NCBI GenBank assembly: GCA_012295275.1
Contig: CM022673.1
Coordinates: 7,385,311 to 7,412,810, forward strand
Length of the DNA: 27,500 bases
Source: Chrysomallon squamiferum
Taxonomy: Eukaryota > Mollusca > Gastropoda > Neomphalida > Peltospiridae
Reading direction: 5' to 3'
Under the pieces are notes generated by a model, which ran no database searches, had not been told where the DNA came from, and saw only the letters and a list, made by a program, of their open reading frames with translations. This document shows positions 10,574 through 21,372 of the stretch, one piece after another (position 1 is the stretch's first letter; every line of letters starts with the position of its first letter). A program made the translations under genes and the position numbers.

Positions 10574-10828
10574 TTTGTCGATGCGCTCCCATCCCATTCA
10601 AGAGCAGATAACTATCTTGTTAACATCCTCGATCTCTGGGCCGATAATTCACGCATGACAGTGGGGGGAAGACTTCAGAATTCACTTCAACAAAGCTCTT
10701 TAATCTCTTTAAATATTTCTGTTCATACAAATCAAAGCTACGGTGGAAAACTAAATGGTGTCGTAAATCTAAACGATACAATTCGAGTAATTCTGAATCA
10801 TGGCAAGCTAGTTAAGTTGTCAGAATGA
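10574..10828 (+). other. 84-codon open frame without upstream ATG, unrecognised
   Basis: The frame is open from the stop at 10571-10573 to a TGA at 10826-10828. Its first ATG is internal, in the context NSRMTVGG. The sequence is complex, not repeat-derived, and contains ILDLWADNSRMTVGGRLQNSL, loosely reminiscent of the last helices of death-domain folds (Leu-Trp, then Thr-Val and spaced leucines). That resemblance is weak and unproven. It may continue the decayed segment at 10129-10508 after a frameshift. No splice signals or start support it as a gene. Confidence 0.2.
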
Positions 10829-11610
10829 GGTACATCTTCAGTCCTCAAGAAGCAAAATTGTTTTAAAATGTCAAAACTTGGCATACAGAAGAATTTTTTT
10901 TTTTTTTTTTTTTACAGATTTCGATTAAAGTATGATGACAAGATTTTTTTACTTGGATGCATAATATAATTGTTGGTTTCGTTAGTCATCCAGTCACTGG
11001 AGTGCTGATAAGTCACAAAATCAAAACTGCGTGAAATGTCAGTTGACTTTTATCCAGTTCTAGACTGTAACCAATATCTAATTTAACAAAATCAGAAAAA
11101 TAGACACTGGCTGGAACTGTAACAAAGACTGTGTTATACAATGTGTATGGGAAGGTGGTTATGAAAAATCCCACTCTGCCACTCGTGGAACGAATAAAAT
11201 ATACTTCATCTCTCTTATCATCATTATTTAAAATCTATACGTCTGTAACCTGATAATCACTGGTATATGTTATCAATGTATTCATTCATTTAACCAAAAC
11301 GTTCCTTATGTGAAATATATTCACTCGTTTCTCACAGAGATACGTAAATTATTTTTTAAGTAAAAAATTTGAAAAGCAGCATGCTTGAATAAGACATTCA
11401 ACAAATTTGCCCAAAACACGCAGACCAGTCGTAGATACAAATGCAATATTAGTCTGCTAAAAGCAAAACACGTTGACAAATACAAAAATTGTCATTTTTA
11501 CTATTTGCCCTAACGTTTAATTTAATTCTTTGTTTTACTTTGTTTTGAAACACACTTGACATCGTCAATAGAAATAATGATATTGCTACGTTTTCTACGA
11601 CATTTGCTGC
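10829..11610. other. Intergenic DNA, no gene recognised
   Basis: AT-rich single-copy sequence with a T run at about 10893-10913. Nothing coding or structural is supported. Confidence 0.6.
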
Positions 11611-11990
11611 CACTTCTGCTACTACTAATAATACAGTCACCGTCATTGTAACAACTGCTATTAAAACTAATATTACTACTATTGCTACGTACTGTTACTG
11701 TTACTACTACTACAATTACTAAAATAAGGACTACTACTACTACTACTACTACTGCAACTACCGCCATCATAACAACAACTTATATTACTATTTAATATGA
11801 ATACTAACTATTAGCACTTCTATCACTATCACTGATACTACTACTACTACTATTATTACAACAACAACAACACCTACTACTACTACTACTACTGCTGCTG
11901 CTGCTAATAATAATAATAATAATAATAATAACAATAATAATAATAATCATAACAACAGGAACAACAACAATAATAATAATAATAATAATA
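11611..11990. repeat. Imperfect trinucleotide array (ACT/ACA/GCT/AAT)n
   Basis: Three-base periodicity runs for nearly 400 bp with the motif drifting between ACT, ACA, GCT and AAT. This opens long artefactual frames on both strands (poly-Val/Thr/Ser). Confidence 0.93.
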
Positions 11991-12641
11991 GTAATTCAAT
12001 ATGGAAAAAACTTTAGTTTACACAGTTCTGCTCTATCGACTATAAAGATAAAATTTTGAAATTTTTTTTTTAATTTTATTTGATGTGCATTGTAGCGGGA
12101 TAAAAAAAAAAAAAAAATTTAAAACAATAACTGCTAAACCGTAGCGAAAATCAGGCAGGTAAACAGAATAAATATAAAATTTTTGTAACAGCTTGTACTT
12201 CGCAATTTATTGTTATTCCGCTATAATTTACGCTTAGTGTCAATAAACCGCATTACGCTTGCTTCAATACTTCAGAGACCAATGCACTGTATTAGGTTTT
12301 GGTCACATTTATATAGAAATAAAATGTACTATTGTATTTCACAATAAATATCGAAAGTTTTTTTTTTTATTTGTTTGTTGTTGGGTTTTTTTTGTTGTTT
12401 TTTTTGTTGTTGTTGTTGTTGTTTTTTCTTTGTTTTTTTACAAGGTAAGCTTAATTTCATTAATTAAAAGGAATAAAAACAAGCAAATTATTAAAGCGCT
12501 AAATGACGCAAGTTGCAATTCATAACCGATGACTGAAGATGAAATGGGTTATTAAAATGCCATATGTTTCATTTTATTGCACGTTATAAAACTTAATTTA
12601 TTTATTTGTATAACATCTTTGTTATTTTTGTATTTATTTTT
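11991..12641. other. AT-rich spacer
   Basis: Holds an A run at 12103-12117, TTGTTG low complexity at 12370-12432, and otherwise AT-rich sequence. No gene is seen. Confidence 0.6.
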
Positions 12642-12798
12642 GTATTATTATTTTTATTATTATTTTTAATTATTTATTATCACCATCGTGGTCATCATCA
12701 TCATCATCATCATCGTTATTATGATTATTATCATTATTGTTATTACTATTATTATAATTAGTTTTTTGTTGTTGTTGTTGTTGTTGTTGTTGCTGCTG
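12642..12798. repeat. Imperfect trinucleotide array (ATT/ATC/GTT)n
   Basis: ATT, then ATC, then GTT repeats follow in one register, ending in GCTGCTG. Confidence 0.9.
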
Positions 12799-13000
12799 TA
12801 CAAAAACAACAATTTTTATAAATTATTAAAAAAACATTTAAAACATTTAAAAAAAACCCAAAACGCTATTTTGAAGAAGAAGAAAAAATAAACAGAATTT
12901 TGAAAAGAGAAATTTCTATTATTTCAAATTGTATTTAAAAACTGAAGGCCAAACGAAAGCAGTTTGCAATGTATTAAAACTTGTTTCAAACATGCGTTCT

Positions 13001-13036
<36 letters not shown>

Positions 13037-13285
13037 CGAAAAACTTTCAGTTATCAATAAACTGGTCTGTGGGCTGTTTGTTTTTGTTTGTTTTTTTGAG
13101 ATGTCAGCGAAATATATTTTCAGCTGTCAGTTAAGTCATGCATGTACCGCCTTATTCTGACACTTTTATACGTCAGTGCAAGCGACAGCATCTCTGTGTT
13201 ATTTCTTTATAAAACTAGAAAATGCAAAATAATCCTTAGGGAGCAAAGGTCAGTGGTATTATGCGAGTGATTTCGAAAGGGTTTT
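12799..13285. other. AT-rich spacer with A run
   Basis: Contains a 31-nt A run ending at about 13033 and AT-rich flanks. The non-repetitive part (13034-13280) shows no gene. Confidence 0.6.
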
Positions 13286-13296
13286 AAAAAAAAAAA

Positions 13297-13337
<41 letters not shown>
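13286..13337. repeat. Abutting A15-T37 homopolymers
   Basis: A run of 15 A (13286-13300) directly joins a run of 37 T (13301-13337), making a perfect A:T inverted repeat with no spacer. Lengths of such runs are error-prone in assemblies. Confidence 0.93.
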
Positions 13338-13339
<2 letters not shown>

Positions 13340-13499
13340 CCTTGGAAAAGCAGACGTGTGTGTTTAGGATCATTGTTTCAGTTCGGTTATTTCGTTAATT
13401 TGATCGATTTTTTCCATAAAACTTAAACGTTGGTTAATTTTGTCAGTACACAGACACGCTCCATCTCCGTTAGTCGCTTCCCGCGTATTCCATTGTTCA

Positions 13500-13504
13500 A
13501 TAAT

Positions 13505-13536
<32 letters not shown>

Positions 13537-13669
13537 AACAATAATAACAATAACAAAATAATAATAATAATAGTAGTAGTAGTAATAATAATAATAATAA
13601 TAGCGACAACTACAATAATAATAATTTTAATCATAATAATGTGAAGAAGAAGAAGAAGAAGAAGAAGAA
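13500..13669. repeat. Trinucleotide array (ACA/ATA/AGT/GAA)n
   Basis: ACA, ATA, AGT and finally GAAGAA blocks share one three-base register. Reverse translations give poly-Leu/Val frames that are not genes. Confidence 0.92.
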
Positions 13670-13763
13670 AACAAATTAGTGCCTGTTGTTTAAATATAGG
13701 AAAGGCTCGTAACTGTGATGCTATAATTATTTAATAAGAATATTTAACAGCACGGCAGAGCAT

Positions 13764-13804
13764 ATCTATCTATCGATCTATCTATCTATCTATCTATCTA
13801 TTTA

Positions 13805-13879
<75 letters not shown>

Positions 13880-13882
13880 GCC

Positions 13883-13915
<33 letters not shown>

Positions 13916-13951
13916 GGCTGGCTGGCTATCTGTCTGCCTATCTGTCTGTCG
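13764..13951. repeat. (TATC)n-(TGTC)n tetranucleotide array
   Basis: TATC repeats at about 13764-13804 change to an almost perfect TGTC array at 13806-13913, then TGGC and mixed units. Degenerate CT/TGTC sequence continues to about 14125. Confidence 0.96.
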
Positions 13952-14125
13952 ATGTCTCTCCCTCTGTATCTATTTAGAAATTTTCTCTCTCTCTCTCTCT
14001 GTCTCTTTCTATTTGTTTATCTGTCTTTTTATACCAGTCTATCTGTCTGTCTTTCTAAATATGAGTATCTCTATATATTATTCCATCTCTTTCGTTTTCT
14101 CTCTCCGTCTGTCTATTTCTCCCTA

Positions 14126-14457
14126 TAAATCTCTGTAACATACGAACGTGAAGATATATAGCCAGACATAAAGCACATTATTTTGCTTTTGAGAAGCCAA
14201 CCACACTTGTCGTGGGCAACCGAGAGCTAAAGTAACTAAATATTTGTCTACGCATTACCGTGTGAAACAAATTAACCTTTTGTATTTCATTTTATAAATT
14301 ACTGAGAAGAAAAGAAGGAAAGAAACAGAGAAATATATATTAGTGTTCTTAAAATTATTTATGTCTATAAATCCAAGTAAAACCCAGAGTAATATAATTA
14401 TGGTAATTCGAAAAAAAAAAAAAAAATGACAAAAAAAAAAAAAAAAAAAAAAAAGGA
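14126..14457. other. AT-rich spacer with A runs
   Basis: No gene is seen. Two A runs at about 14411-14426 and 14431-14454 immediately precede the tRNA-like sequence. Confidence 0.6.
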
Positions 14458-14528
14458 GGCCTTGACCGTGATTCGAACCCAGGACCTCCAGCACTCTAAG
14501 CGAGAACCATACCCCTAAACCAACATCT
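14458..14528 (-). pseudogene. tRNA-Pro-like pseudogene
   Basis: On the minus strand this aligns along its whole length with the intact tRNA-Pro at 6442-6513. GGTTTAGGGGTATG (A-box region), TTCTCGCTTAGAGT (anticodon arm) and GGGTTCGAATC (B box) are all recognisable. The acceptor arms no longer pair, there is an inserted base near the 3' end, and the anticodon stem is broken (CTCGC against GCTGG). The loop would read AGA instead of AGG. Long T runs follow its 3' end on the minus strand. It is a dead tRNA copy or the head of a tRNA-derived SINE. Confidence 0.85.
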
Positions 14529-14562
14529 TACGTTTGAAATCTATACCTTTTCATTAGGGTAA

Positions 14563-14690
<128 letters not shown>

Positions 14691-14728
14691 CATACATCAA
14701 ACATGCTGCTAATATTGCTATAGTACCT

Positions 14729-14997
14729 GTAGTGATAATAGTAATAGTAGTAATAGTAAAAGTAATAGCAGTAGTAGTAATAGTAATAATAAAAATAATA
14801 CTAGTAATAGTAACAGTAGTAATGAAAGTTGTAGTAGTAGTGGTAGTAGCAGATGTAGCAGTAGTAATGGCTGTAATAATATTAATCGTAGCAGTAGCAG
14901 TAGTAGTACCAGTAGCAGTAGCAGTAATAGCATTAGTTATGACAGCAGTAGCAATAGTAGTAGTAGTAGTAGTAGTAGTAGCAGCAGCAGCAGCAGT
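14729..14997. repeat. Imperfect (AGT)n trinucleotide array
   Basis: AGT/AAT/AGC units keep a single three-base register for about 270 bp, ending in (AGC)n. Open frames of about 70-90 codons on both strands are pure artefacts of the repeat. Confidence 0.95.
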
Positions 14998-15485
14998 TGT
15001 TTAAAATGTCGTTTACTGATAATATCTTCGTAAAAAACAAAGTCGTCACCCATTCAAAACTAAGTGATATTCATCAAATGTCTCTCCATCACCTGGACAT
15101 GAACGATCATCAATCGTGATTTATTTTACAGCGAGACAAAACAGTGATTTCCAGCACACTTATCTGTCCTGTACAACAATGAGCCATAAATATTAAATAA
15201 TTTCCATTCAGTTCACCAACACATGTTTCACACACTGATTTGCTTCAAAATACATACATTATGTTTAACGAATTTCGTCCTATTATTGTTCTAAATCATG
15301 TTTTATTAATGCCCAGGCTTATAAATATAGATGGATATAGTTCAGCCGAAACTATAATTTTGCTTGTCAATCTATACATGTGCGTTTTGGCTCAAGTCAA
15401 TTTAGATTTCCGTGTAAAACTTGGCGCTGTTTCTGTTTGCCGACTGCAACAGATGTTGTATTATATCAGTGTAATCCGTAATCAT
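14998..15485. other. Spacer without a recognised gene
   Basis: Single-copy AT-rich sequence. The 91-codon frame at 15240-15515 starts at TTG, not ATG, and shows no domain. Confidence 0.5.
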
Positions 15486-17300
15486 TCTTACCTGATACTA
15501 CAGCGTGTATATTAGTTTTCGTTTTGTGAGATAGACGTACTGATCTGTTATTTTTCATTTTCACTTCTGTGTCCGTTAGGTTATTATTGCCTTTTCAGTT
15601 TTACTGTAGTCATTTTACCTGATACTTCAACGTGTATATTAATTTCCATTTTGTGAGATAGACGTACTGAACTGTTAGGTTTCATTTTTCACTTCTGTGT
15701 CCGTTAAATTATTACCTTTCGGTTTTAGTTCACTGTAATCATTTTTACCTGATAGTACAGTGAGTATGTTAGTTTAATATACTAGTTTTCATTTTGTGAG
15801 ACTTGCGTATTCATCTGTTAGTTTTCACTTTCAATTCTCTGTAGTTAATTTGTCTGATTTTTTCTTCATTTCATGTTACGTGACTGTATTTTTTAGTTTT
15901 AGTTTACAATAGTTTTAGTTTTCATTTTGTGTTTTAGTTCATTCAAACTTTTTCACTTGGCAGTACAATGAGTTTATCAATTTTTATGTTGTGTTATAGA
16001 CACTGTCGTATTAGTTTTTGTTATCTTTCGTTATCATTTTACAGTGAGAATATTCATTTTAATTTTACGTGATATCATTTTTCTGTTTTAATTCACTGCC
16101 GTTATTTTATTGGATTTTTCAATTCTAACATTTTGTATGATAGACACAGTGGCATATCAGTTTTCACTTTCAAAATTTTGTGTAATTATTTTACATGATT
16201 TTTCTGTATATTAGTTTTTGTTTTGTGTGACATTATATTTCAGTTTTAGTTCAGTGTAATTATTTTAGAATGAGTTTATACGCTTTCATTTTGCGTGACA
16301 GCCACATTGGAGTATTCGTTTTCACTTTCAATTTTCTGTAAATAGTTGACGTGATTCTTCTGTGAGTGAATCAGTTGTCGTTTTATGTGACATTATATTT
16401 CACTTTTATTCGCCTGCAATTATTTAACGAATGAATATATTTATTTTCATTCTGCTTGATAGCTGTATTCGTGTATATCAGTTTTCATTTTCAATTTCCT
16501 ATCAGTGGCTTGCATCATTCAGCTGTTCATATATGATACTAAAAAACCACATATTGGTATTTTATACTGTACAATGAATATATGAATAGATTATCTTTAT
16601 TTCAGTATTTCCTTTTTGAGTGTTATATTTTATGATGTAATATTTTTATAAGTGTATCAGTTTTCATTTTGACATTACAGAAGTAATGAAATATTATTTT
16701 TCAGTTTCAGTTATTTTTCAATTATTTTTGCTTGATTCACTCTCAGTTCTCTATAATTATTTTGCTAGTTACTATCAAAAATATATTAATTTCCTCTGAA
16801 GTGTGGATATTCAGTTTTAACTTTTAGTTCTTTATAAGTGTTAGATATCTAATGTGATCACATTAGTTTTCATTTTACATAATAAACATGTGTTATCAGT
16901 TTTCATTTTCATTTTTCTTTTGATACTAAAAGAGTTAATGATGAATTTTTATTTCATGTGTGACTATATTAGTTTTCATTTTGTTTTCATTTAAAACTAT
17001 AATGCATGAAACTGCAGCGAGTATATGCAATTTCATTGCTGTGTGTTGACAGTATGTAATAGTTTTCGCTTTCACTTTCTGTTAAAAGAGTTTAGTAGTA
17101 CTATGAGTTTTCACTTTCAATTATTTTGCATAAAAAATACAGTAAACTTAAGAGATTTTTTTCGATAAACTCACCTGATAAAATATTTCAGTTTTCATTT
17201 TCATTTTTTTCAATTTTTTTTTATCTATCTGATACGGCAGTGAATATATTAATTCCATTCTCTTAATTCACATGATGAATGTGATATTAGTTGTAGCTAA
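15486..17300. repeat. Old, degenerate tandem satellite, unit about 127-165 bp
   Basis: The phrase TTACCTGATA...GTATATTAGTTTTCATTTTGTGAGATAG...CACTTTC...GTTTTAGTTCACTGTAAT recurs with decreasing fidelity. The first three copies of TTACCTGATA start at 15488, 15615 and 15745 (periods 127 and 130). Copies near 16161, 16320 and 16483 are about 160 bp apart, and scattered fragments persist to about 17300, where CTATCTGATACGGCAGTGAATATATTAA is still recognisable. AGTTTTCATTTT is the most conserved part. Copies differ widely, so the array is old. No open frame or terminal structure is visible. Confidence 0.8.
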
Positions 17301-17506
17301 AAAAATGTTTGGATTATTTTAACAAACATACGATGAGTCTGTTACTTAACAATTTAACAATTAGTGTATTAGTGTTGTGTTAAATTAATTTTTAAGTGAG
17401 GTTATTTCAAGAACATTAATGAATATACTGGGCTTAATTTCTTTAAGTTCAGAACGATGGTAAGCAATATAGAAATTGCTTAAAACGTTTTATAATTAAT
17501 CAGTCA

Positions 17507-17508
<2 letters not shown>
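17301..17508. other. AT-rich spacer
   Basis: Plain AT-rich sequence between the satellite and the TA repeat; nothing further is seen. Confidence 0.6.

Positions 17509-17546
<38 letters not shown>
17509..17546. repeat. (TA)n microsatellite
   Basis: Perfect TA dinucleotide run of about 19 copies. Confidence 0.97.
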
Positions 17547-17550
<4 letters not shown>

Positions 17551-17583
17551 ATAATAACGGTAAATGTTTTGTTTCGAAAGTTT

Positions 17584-17628
17584 GGCTTGTTCGAGATTTA
17601 AACCCAAGAGCTCTCGGACACAAACCAA
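17584..17628 (-). pseudogene. Decayed tRNA-Pro-like 3' fragment
   Basis: On the minus strand CCGAGAGCTCTTGGGTTT followed by AAATCTCGAACAAGCC aligns with the T arm and acceptor 3' half of the intact tRNA-Pro (GGTCCCGGGTTCGAATCCCGGACAAGCC). It carries several C-to-T type changes. The anticodon arm is rearranged or deleted, and only a trace of ATTGGTTT remains upstream. This is a third, more degraded Pro-like copy, again on the minus strand. Confidence 0.65.
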
Positions 17629-18788
17629 TAACATAAACTACAAATAATATAACATTATAAATATGAGTGTGTGTGCAAAGTATAAGAAAATAAAAAAATA
17701 TGTTTCTATTATACGAAACTACGGGGGGGGATTCAAAAGAATAAAACCCCACAACAATAAGAACAAAAAACCCCAAACAAACAAACAAACAAAACGCAAA
17801 GAAGAAAGAAACGCGATACCATAACGCGGAAACGTTTGCTACTTTACATCGCACTAGTCAGGAAAGTACACATCATAACTTTTATCAGCTACTGTCTGAA
17901 AATGGATGGAATGAGAAGCAGCATAATGGGTTTATATACAAGAGATTTGATTCTTACATAAGACTCAGAACTTGATCGTATAACTCTATCAGCTAACTAC
18001 ATCATGAACCTATAATAATAGTATGTATGGAAGGATGCACACATGCATGCATGTATGGATAGTTTGATGTATGTGAGCATGAATGTATGTATGTATGTAT
18101 GTATGTTTGTGTGGACGGATGCGTATACGAATGATGAATTATCAATAAATGGGTTTAAGAGAATATAAAAATTAATCTGTCTCCGTATTTCAGCCAGTTT
18201 GTGCATATTGATAAAAGAATGTGTGTTATTGTGATTAAACACTAGAAATGATTTTCGTATTAAGTGAATGTTGACATCACATTAATAATACTGGCGATAT
18301 TTTTATGTGCTAGGTCGATAAACGCATTTTAGTTTTCTTCAGTAAATGTTGTAACATGTGGAACTAAATCACTATGTCAGACAATACTTTTGTTGCTTTA
18401 AGAAACTCTCGGCATAACGGTTATGCAAGCTGTTGTCAGGACACGTAATTCCGGAGAATAATCTGAAGTGGGATGCAGTCTTCCTGAGAAAAGTTACCGA
18501 TTCCGAAATGTTTCGTGTATTTGTATGTTCGTTTTTGTTTCCGTATGTATGCATGTTAGAGTTTATGTTTCTATGTGTATATATATATATGAATGTGTTT
18601 GTCTATTTATGTATATATATATGTATGTGTGTGTGTGTGTGAGGGGATGGGGGTGGGGGTGCATGGGTGTGTGTATGAGAAAAATTAAGAATGTAGGTAG
18701 GTAGCTGAAAAGAAGGTATATCTGCGTGTATCTCTAATATACGTATGTTAATGTATTTGTGTAAATATGCATATGTATGTGTGGATGG

Positions 18789-18803
<15 letters not shown>
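17629..18803. other. Intergenic DNA with TATG/TG patches
   Basis: A G8 run lies at about 17723-17730. TATG-type low complexity occupies 18020-18110 and 18540-18800. The sequence between (18110-18540) is single-copy without a recognisable gene; frames there run into the repeats. Confidence 0.55.
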
Positions 18804-19074
<271 letters not shown>

Positions 19075-19204
19075 CAAGACTTTTTGTTGTTGCATATATT
19101 ACGACAATGCGCAGGTCTGTCTGTCATTTTCATTGTCTGTGTCTATAAATATTACATACAACAAAACAGTTAAACGTGTATAATAAACATTATGGTTTTG
19201 TTTA

Positions 19205-19329
19205 TTCTGTATTCTGTGAATACACGGCGACACACGCTGGTGGTCACTTCACGAAACAACACCTCCTTTGTCACGTTCTGGCCACGTGATTTCATTCACC
19301 TATCAAAAGCTTTTCATTTATTCTTATTC

Positions 19330-19408
<79 letters not shown>

Positions 19409-19610
19409 ATATAATTGTTCTTATTTGAATTCATGTAAATGACTGCTTAAATTTCCAAAAGATAACGGTGAGTGTACGCATGCGTGAATAACGCGCGAGA
19501 CACGTGTTGCACGTAATTGTTTAATAACCGTAACGCACGTGGAAAATACCGAATTATGTTTATGCAACAACAGTGCACAGCGTTAGTGACGTGATTCGGT
19601 AATTAATGGA
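19205..19610. promoter_or_regulatory. Candidate regulatory cluster: three CACGTG E-boxes, CRE-like and homeodomain sites
   Basis: On both sides of an (ATT)n insertion lie CACGTG at 19283-19288, 19501-19506 and 19536-19541. Also present are the palindrome ACGCATGCGT at 19476-19485, TGACGTGA (CRE-like) at 19587-19594, and TAATTA at 19600-19605. Sequence 19470-19600 is CpG-containing and low in simple repeats, unlike its surroundings. This suggests a cis-regulatory module. No bound factor or target can be read from the sequence; the Dbx start is about 6 kb downstream. Confidence 0.35.
19329..19407. repeat. (ATT)n microsatellite
   Basis: Nearly perfect ATT array of about 26 copies splitting the motif-dense region. 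Confidence 0.97.
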
Positions 19611-19721
19611 CCGCACAAACATACAGATACAGGGACAGACATACGGATATACAGACAGAATCAAAAGTGCAAGCTGGCAGTAGTGTAAACAATAATTATC
19701 TACAATGAATACGTCATAATC

Positions 19722-19722
<1 letters not shown>

Positions 19723-19781
<59 letters not shown>
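19723..19781. repeat. (ATT)n microsatellite
   Basis: Perfect ATT array of about 20 copies. Confidence 0.97.
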
Positions 19782-19782
<1 letters not shown>

Positions 19783-20213
19783 AAAATTATCATATTTTTT
19801 GTAATCCTTATAAATAAAAGTCGAGTTTGATATTTTTTGCATTAAAAAGTGATGAATTTTTTGTTGTTGTTTGTTTGTTCTTTTTAATTATTATTATTAT
19901 TTTTATTTTTTTTTAACTTAAACTATTAATAAATACATGTGTGACATTTGGAAGTAACAACTTGCTGTATAAATACACTTTAGATTTTCTCATTCAAACA
20001 GGTTTCTACTGTAATTACGTAGTTAAAACTTTCTAAAGCTAAAAACGATCCTAGAATAAGAAGAAATGCGATAATATAAGGTTTAATCAAATAACATTGT
20101 GTAGTTTTAAAAATTGCAAAAGAATAAGAAAAAAAACGTAATAGCAAAAGAGTTAATTAAACAACGTTTAAAGTTTTAAGAATCACAAAAGATCAGTTAT
20201 GGCCTAACTTCTG
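19782..20213. other. AT-rich spacer
   Basis: No gene is visible. Two related phrases, GCAAAAGAATAAGAAAAAA and AGCAAAAGAGTTAATTAAAC, hint at an old local duplication near 20060-20170. Confidence 0.55.
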
Positions 20214-20330
20214 GACACACACACACACAGAGACACACAGACACGCACACCCACACACATTCACACATACGCACACACACACACAGACACACACACACTC
20301 GTACACAAACGGACGCACACACACACACAC
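20214..20330. repeat. (CA)n imperfect microsatellite
   Basis: CA dinucleotides with CAGA, CGCA and CATA interruptions. Confidence 0.94.
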
Positions 20331-20439
20331 AACACTTAACAACTGTAACTTCAGATCTGTGTTTGTGACAAGCTTTTTCCAGCCGAACAGGTCCACTGGG
20401 AGCAATCGTCATTAGAATAAGATGTTTATTTTTCCATTA

Positions 20440-20699
20440 CTCAACAGTGACGTGCTGCACGCAGCTTGCAAGACCACTCAGAAAGCAGGGTTACTTCGGG
20501 CGATCGCCCAGCGGGAAGCCAGGAGGCCAATGAATTCACAAATCGAAACAAATTATCGAGACTAATAACGGAGCCATATAGTTGGTCATGTTTACAATGC
20601 ACGGTCATAAAAATCCATTAAGTTCTCTCATTGGTCAATAGAAATCTACGGCAGCTGAGGATGACAGCTCGTTTACTGGTGAATTCCATGAGGTTAAGA

Positions 20700-20700
<1 letters not shown>
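20440..20700. promoter_or_regulatory. Candidate regulatory element with CCAAT boxes
   Basis: Single-copy, GC-balanced sequence. It has a 12-bp perfect palindrome GGGCGATCGCCC (20498-20509), CCAAT at 20527-20531, an inverted CCAAT at 20630-20634, TCATAAAA (posterior-Hox/Cdx-like) at 20605-20612, and CAGCTG at 20652-20657. It borders a T tract and a CpG-rich stretch. This is consistent with an enhancer or an unannotated promoter; no transcript is evident. Confidence 0.35.
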
Positions 20701-20702
<2 letters not shown>

Positions 20703-20735
<33 letters not shown>

Positions 20736-20895
20736 GCGCGCGCGCGTCGACTGCATTCTGAAATTGACCGCGTTCGAAACAAATTGAAAATCCGGACACG
20801 CCCGTTTCGCAAGCAGCAAACGCATTGCACGGTCGTTATCGTCAAGCAGTTTATGAATGTCTTCTACCAAAAAAAAAAAAAAAAAAAAAAAAAAA
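20703..20895. repeat. T31 ... A27 tracts flanking a CpG-rich 135-bp segment
   Basis: A T run (20703-20733) and an A run (20869-20895) form complementary arms around 20734-20868, which opens with (GC)n and holds many CpGs. The enclosed sequence can be read as a basic peptide in one frame, but only by translating through both homopolymers, so coding is not supported. Confidence 0.75.
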
Positions 20896-21019
20896 TGACG
20901 AAAAAAATTTAATAATAATAATAATAATAAAATTCAGCATAAATCGTAAAAAACATATATTAAGGATTTAGCCGATAATGTTTTCGATTATTTGTCACAG
21001 ATGATGTTTCTTATAGGCA

Positions 21020-21083
21020 TTTTTTTTTTTTTTTTTTTTTTTTTTACATTTTTATTCAGGTTTTGATTTTTTTTAATGATATT

Positions 21084-21149
<66 letters not shown>
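21020..21149. repeat. T tract and (CT)n microsatellite
   Basis: A T run (21020-21045) is followed after 40 bp by a perfect CT array (21087-21149). Confidence 0.96.
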
Positions 21150-21151
<2 letters not shown>

Positions 21152-21340
21152 CCTTTCGTCCAGCGTGTGTGAAATCAGGTGCAAATATACCCTTCGTGTC
21201 AAATAAGTTTTAGTTTAAAAAATATTTAAATATATATATAATAAGAAAGAAAGAAAGAAAAACAATATATACCACAAAAAATAAAATAAATTTAGAAAAA
21301 AACAATAATAATAATAATAACAATAACAACAACAATATTC

Positions 21341-21372
<32 letters not shown>

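Noticed and set aside
15240-15515. 91-codon non-repeat open frame
   Set aside because: It begins at TTG, has no domain, and overlaps the start of the degenerate satellite.
20631-20912. 93-codon frame containing a basic peptide
   Set aside because: It depends on translating through T31 and A27. The peptide in between has no family resemblance, and the segment's CpG content explains its arginine richness.
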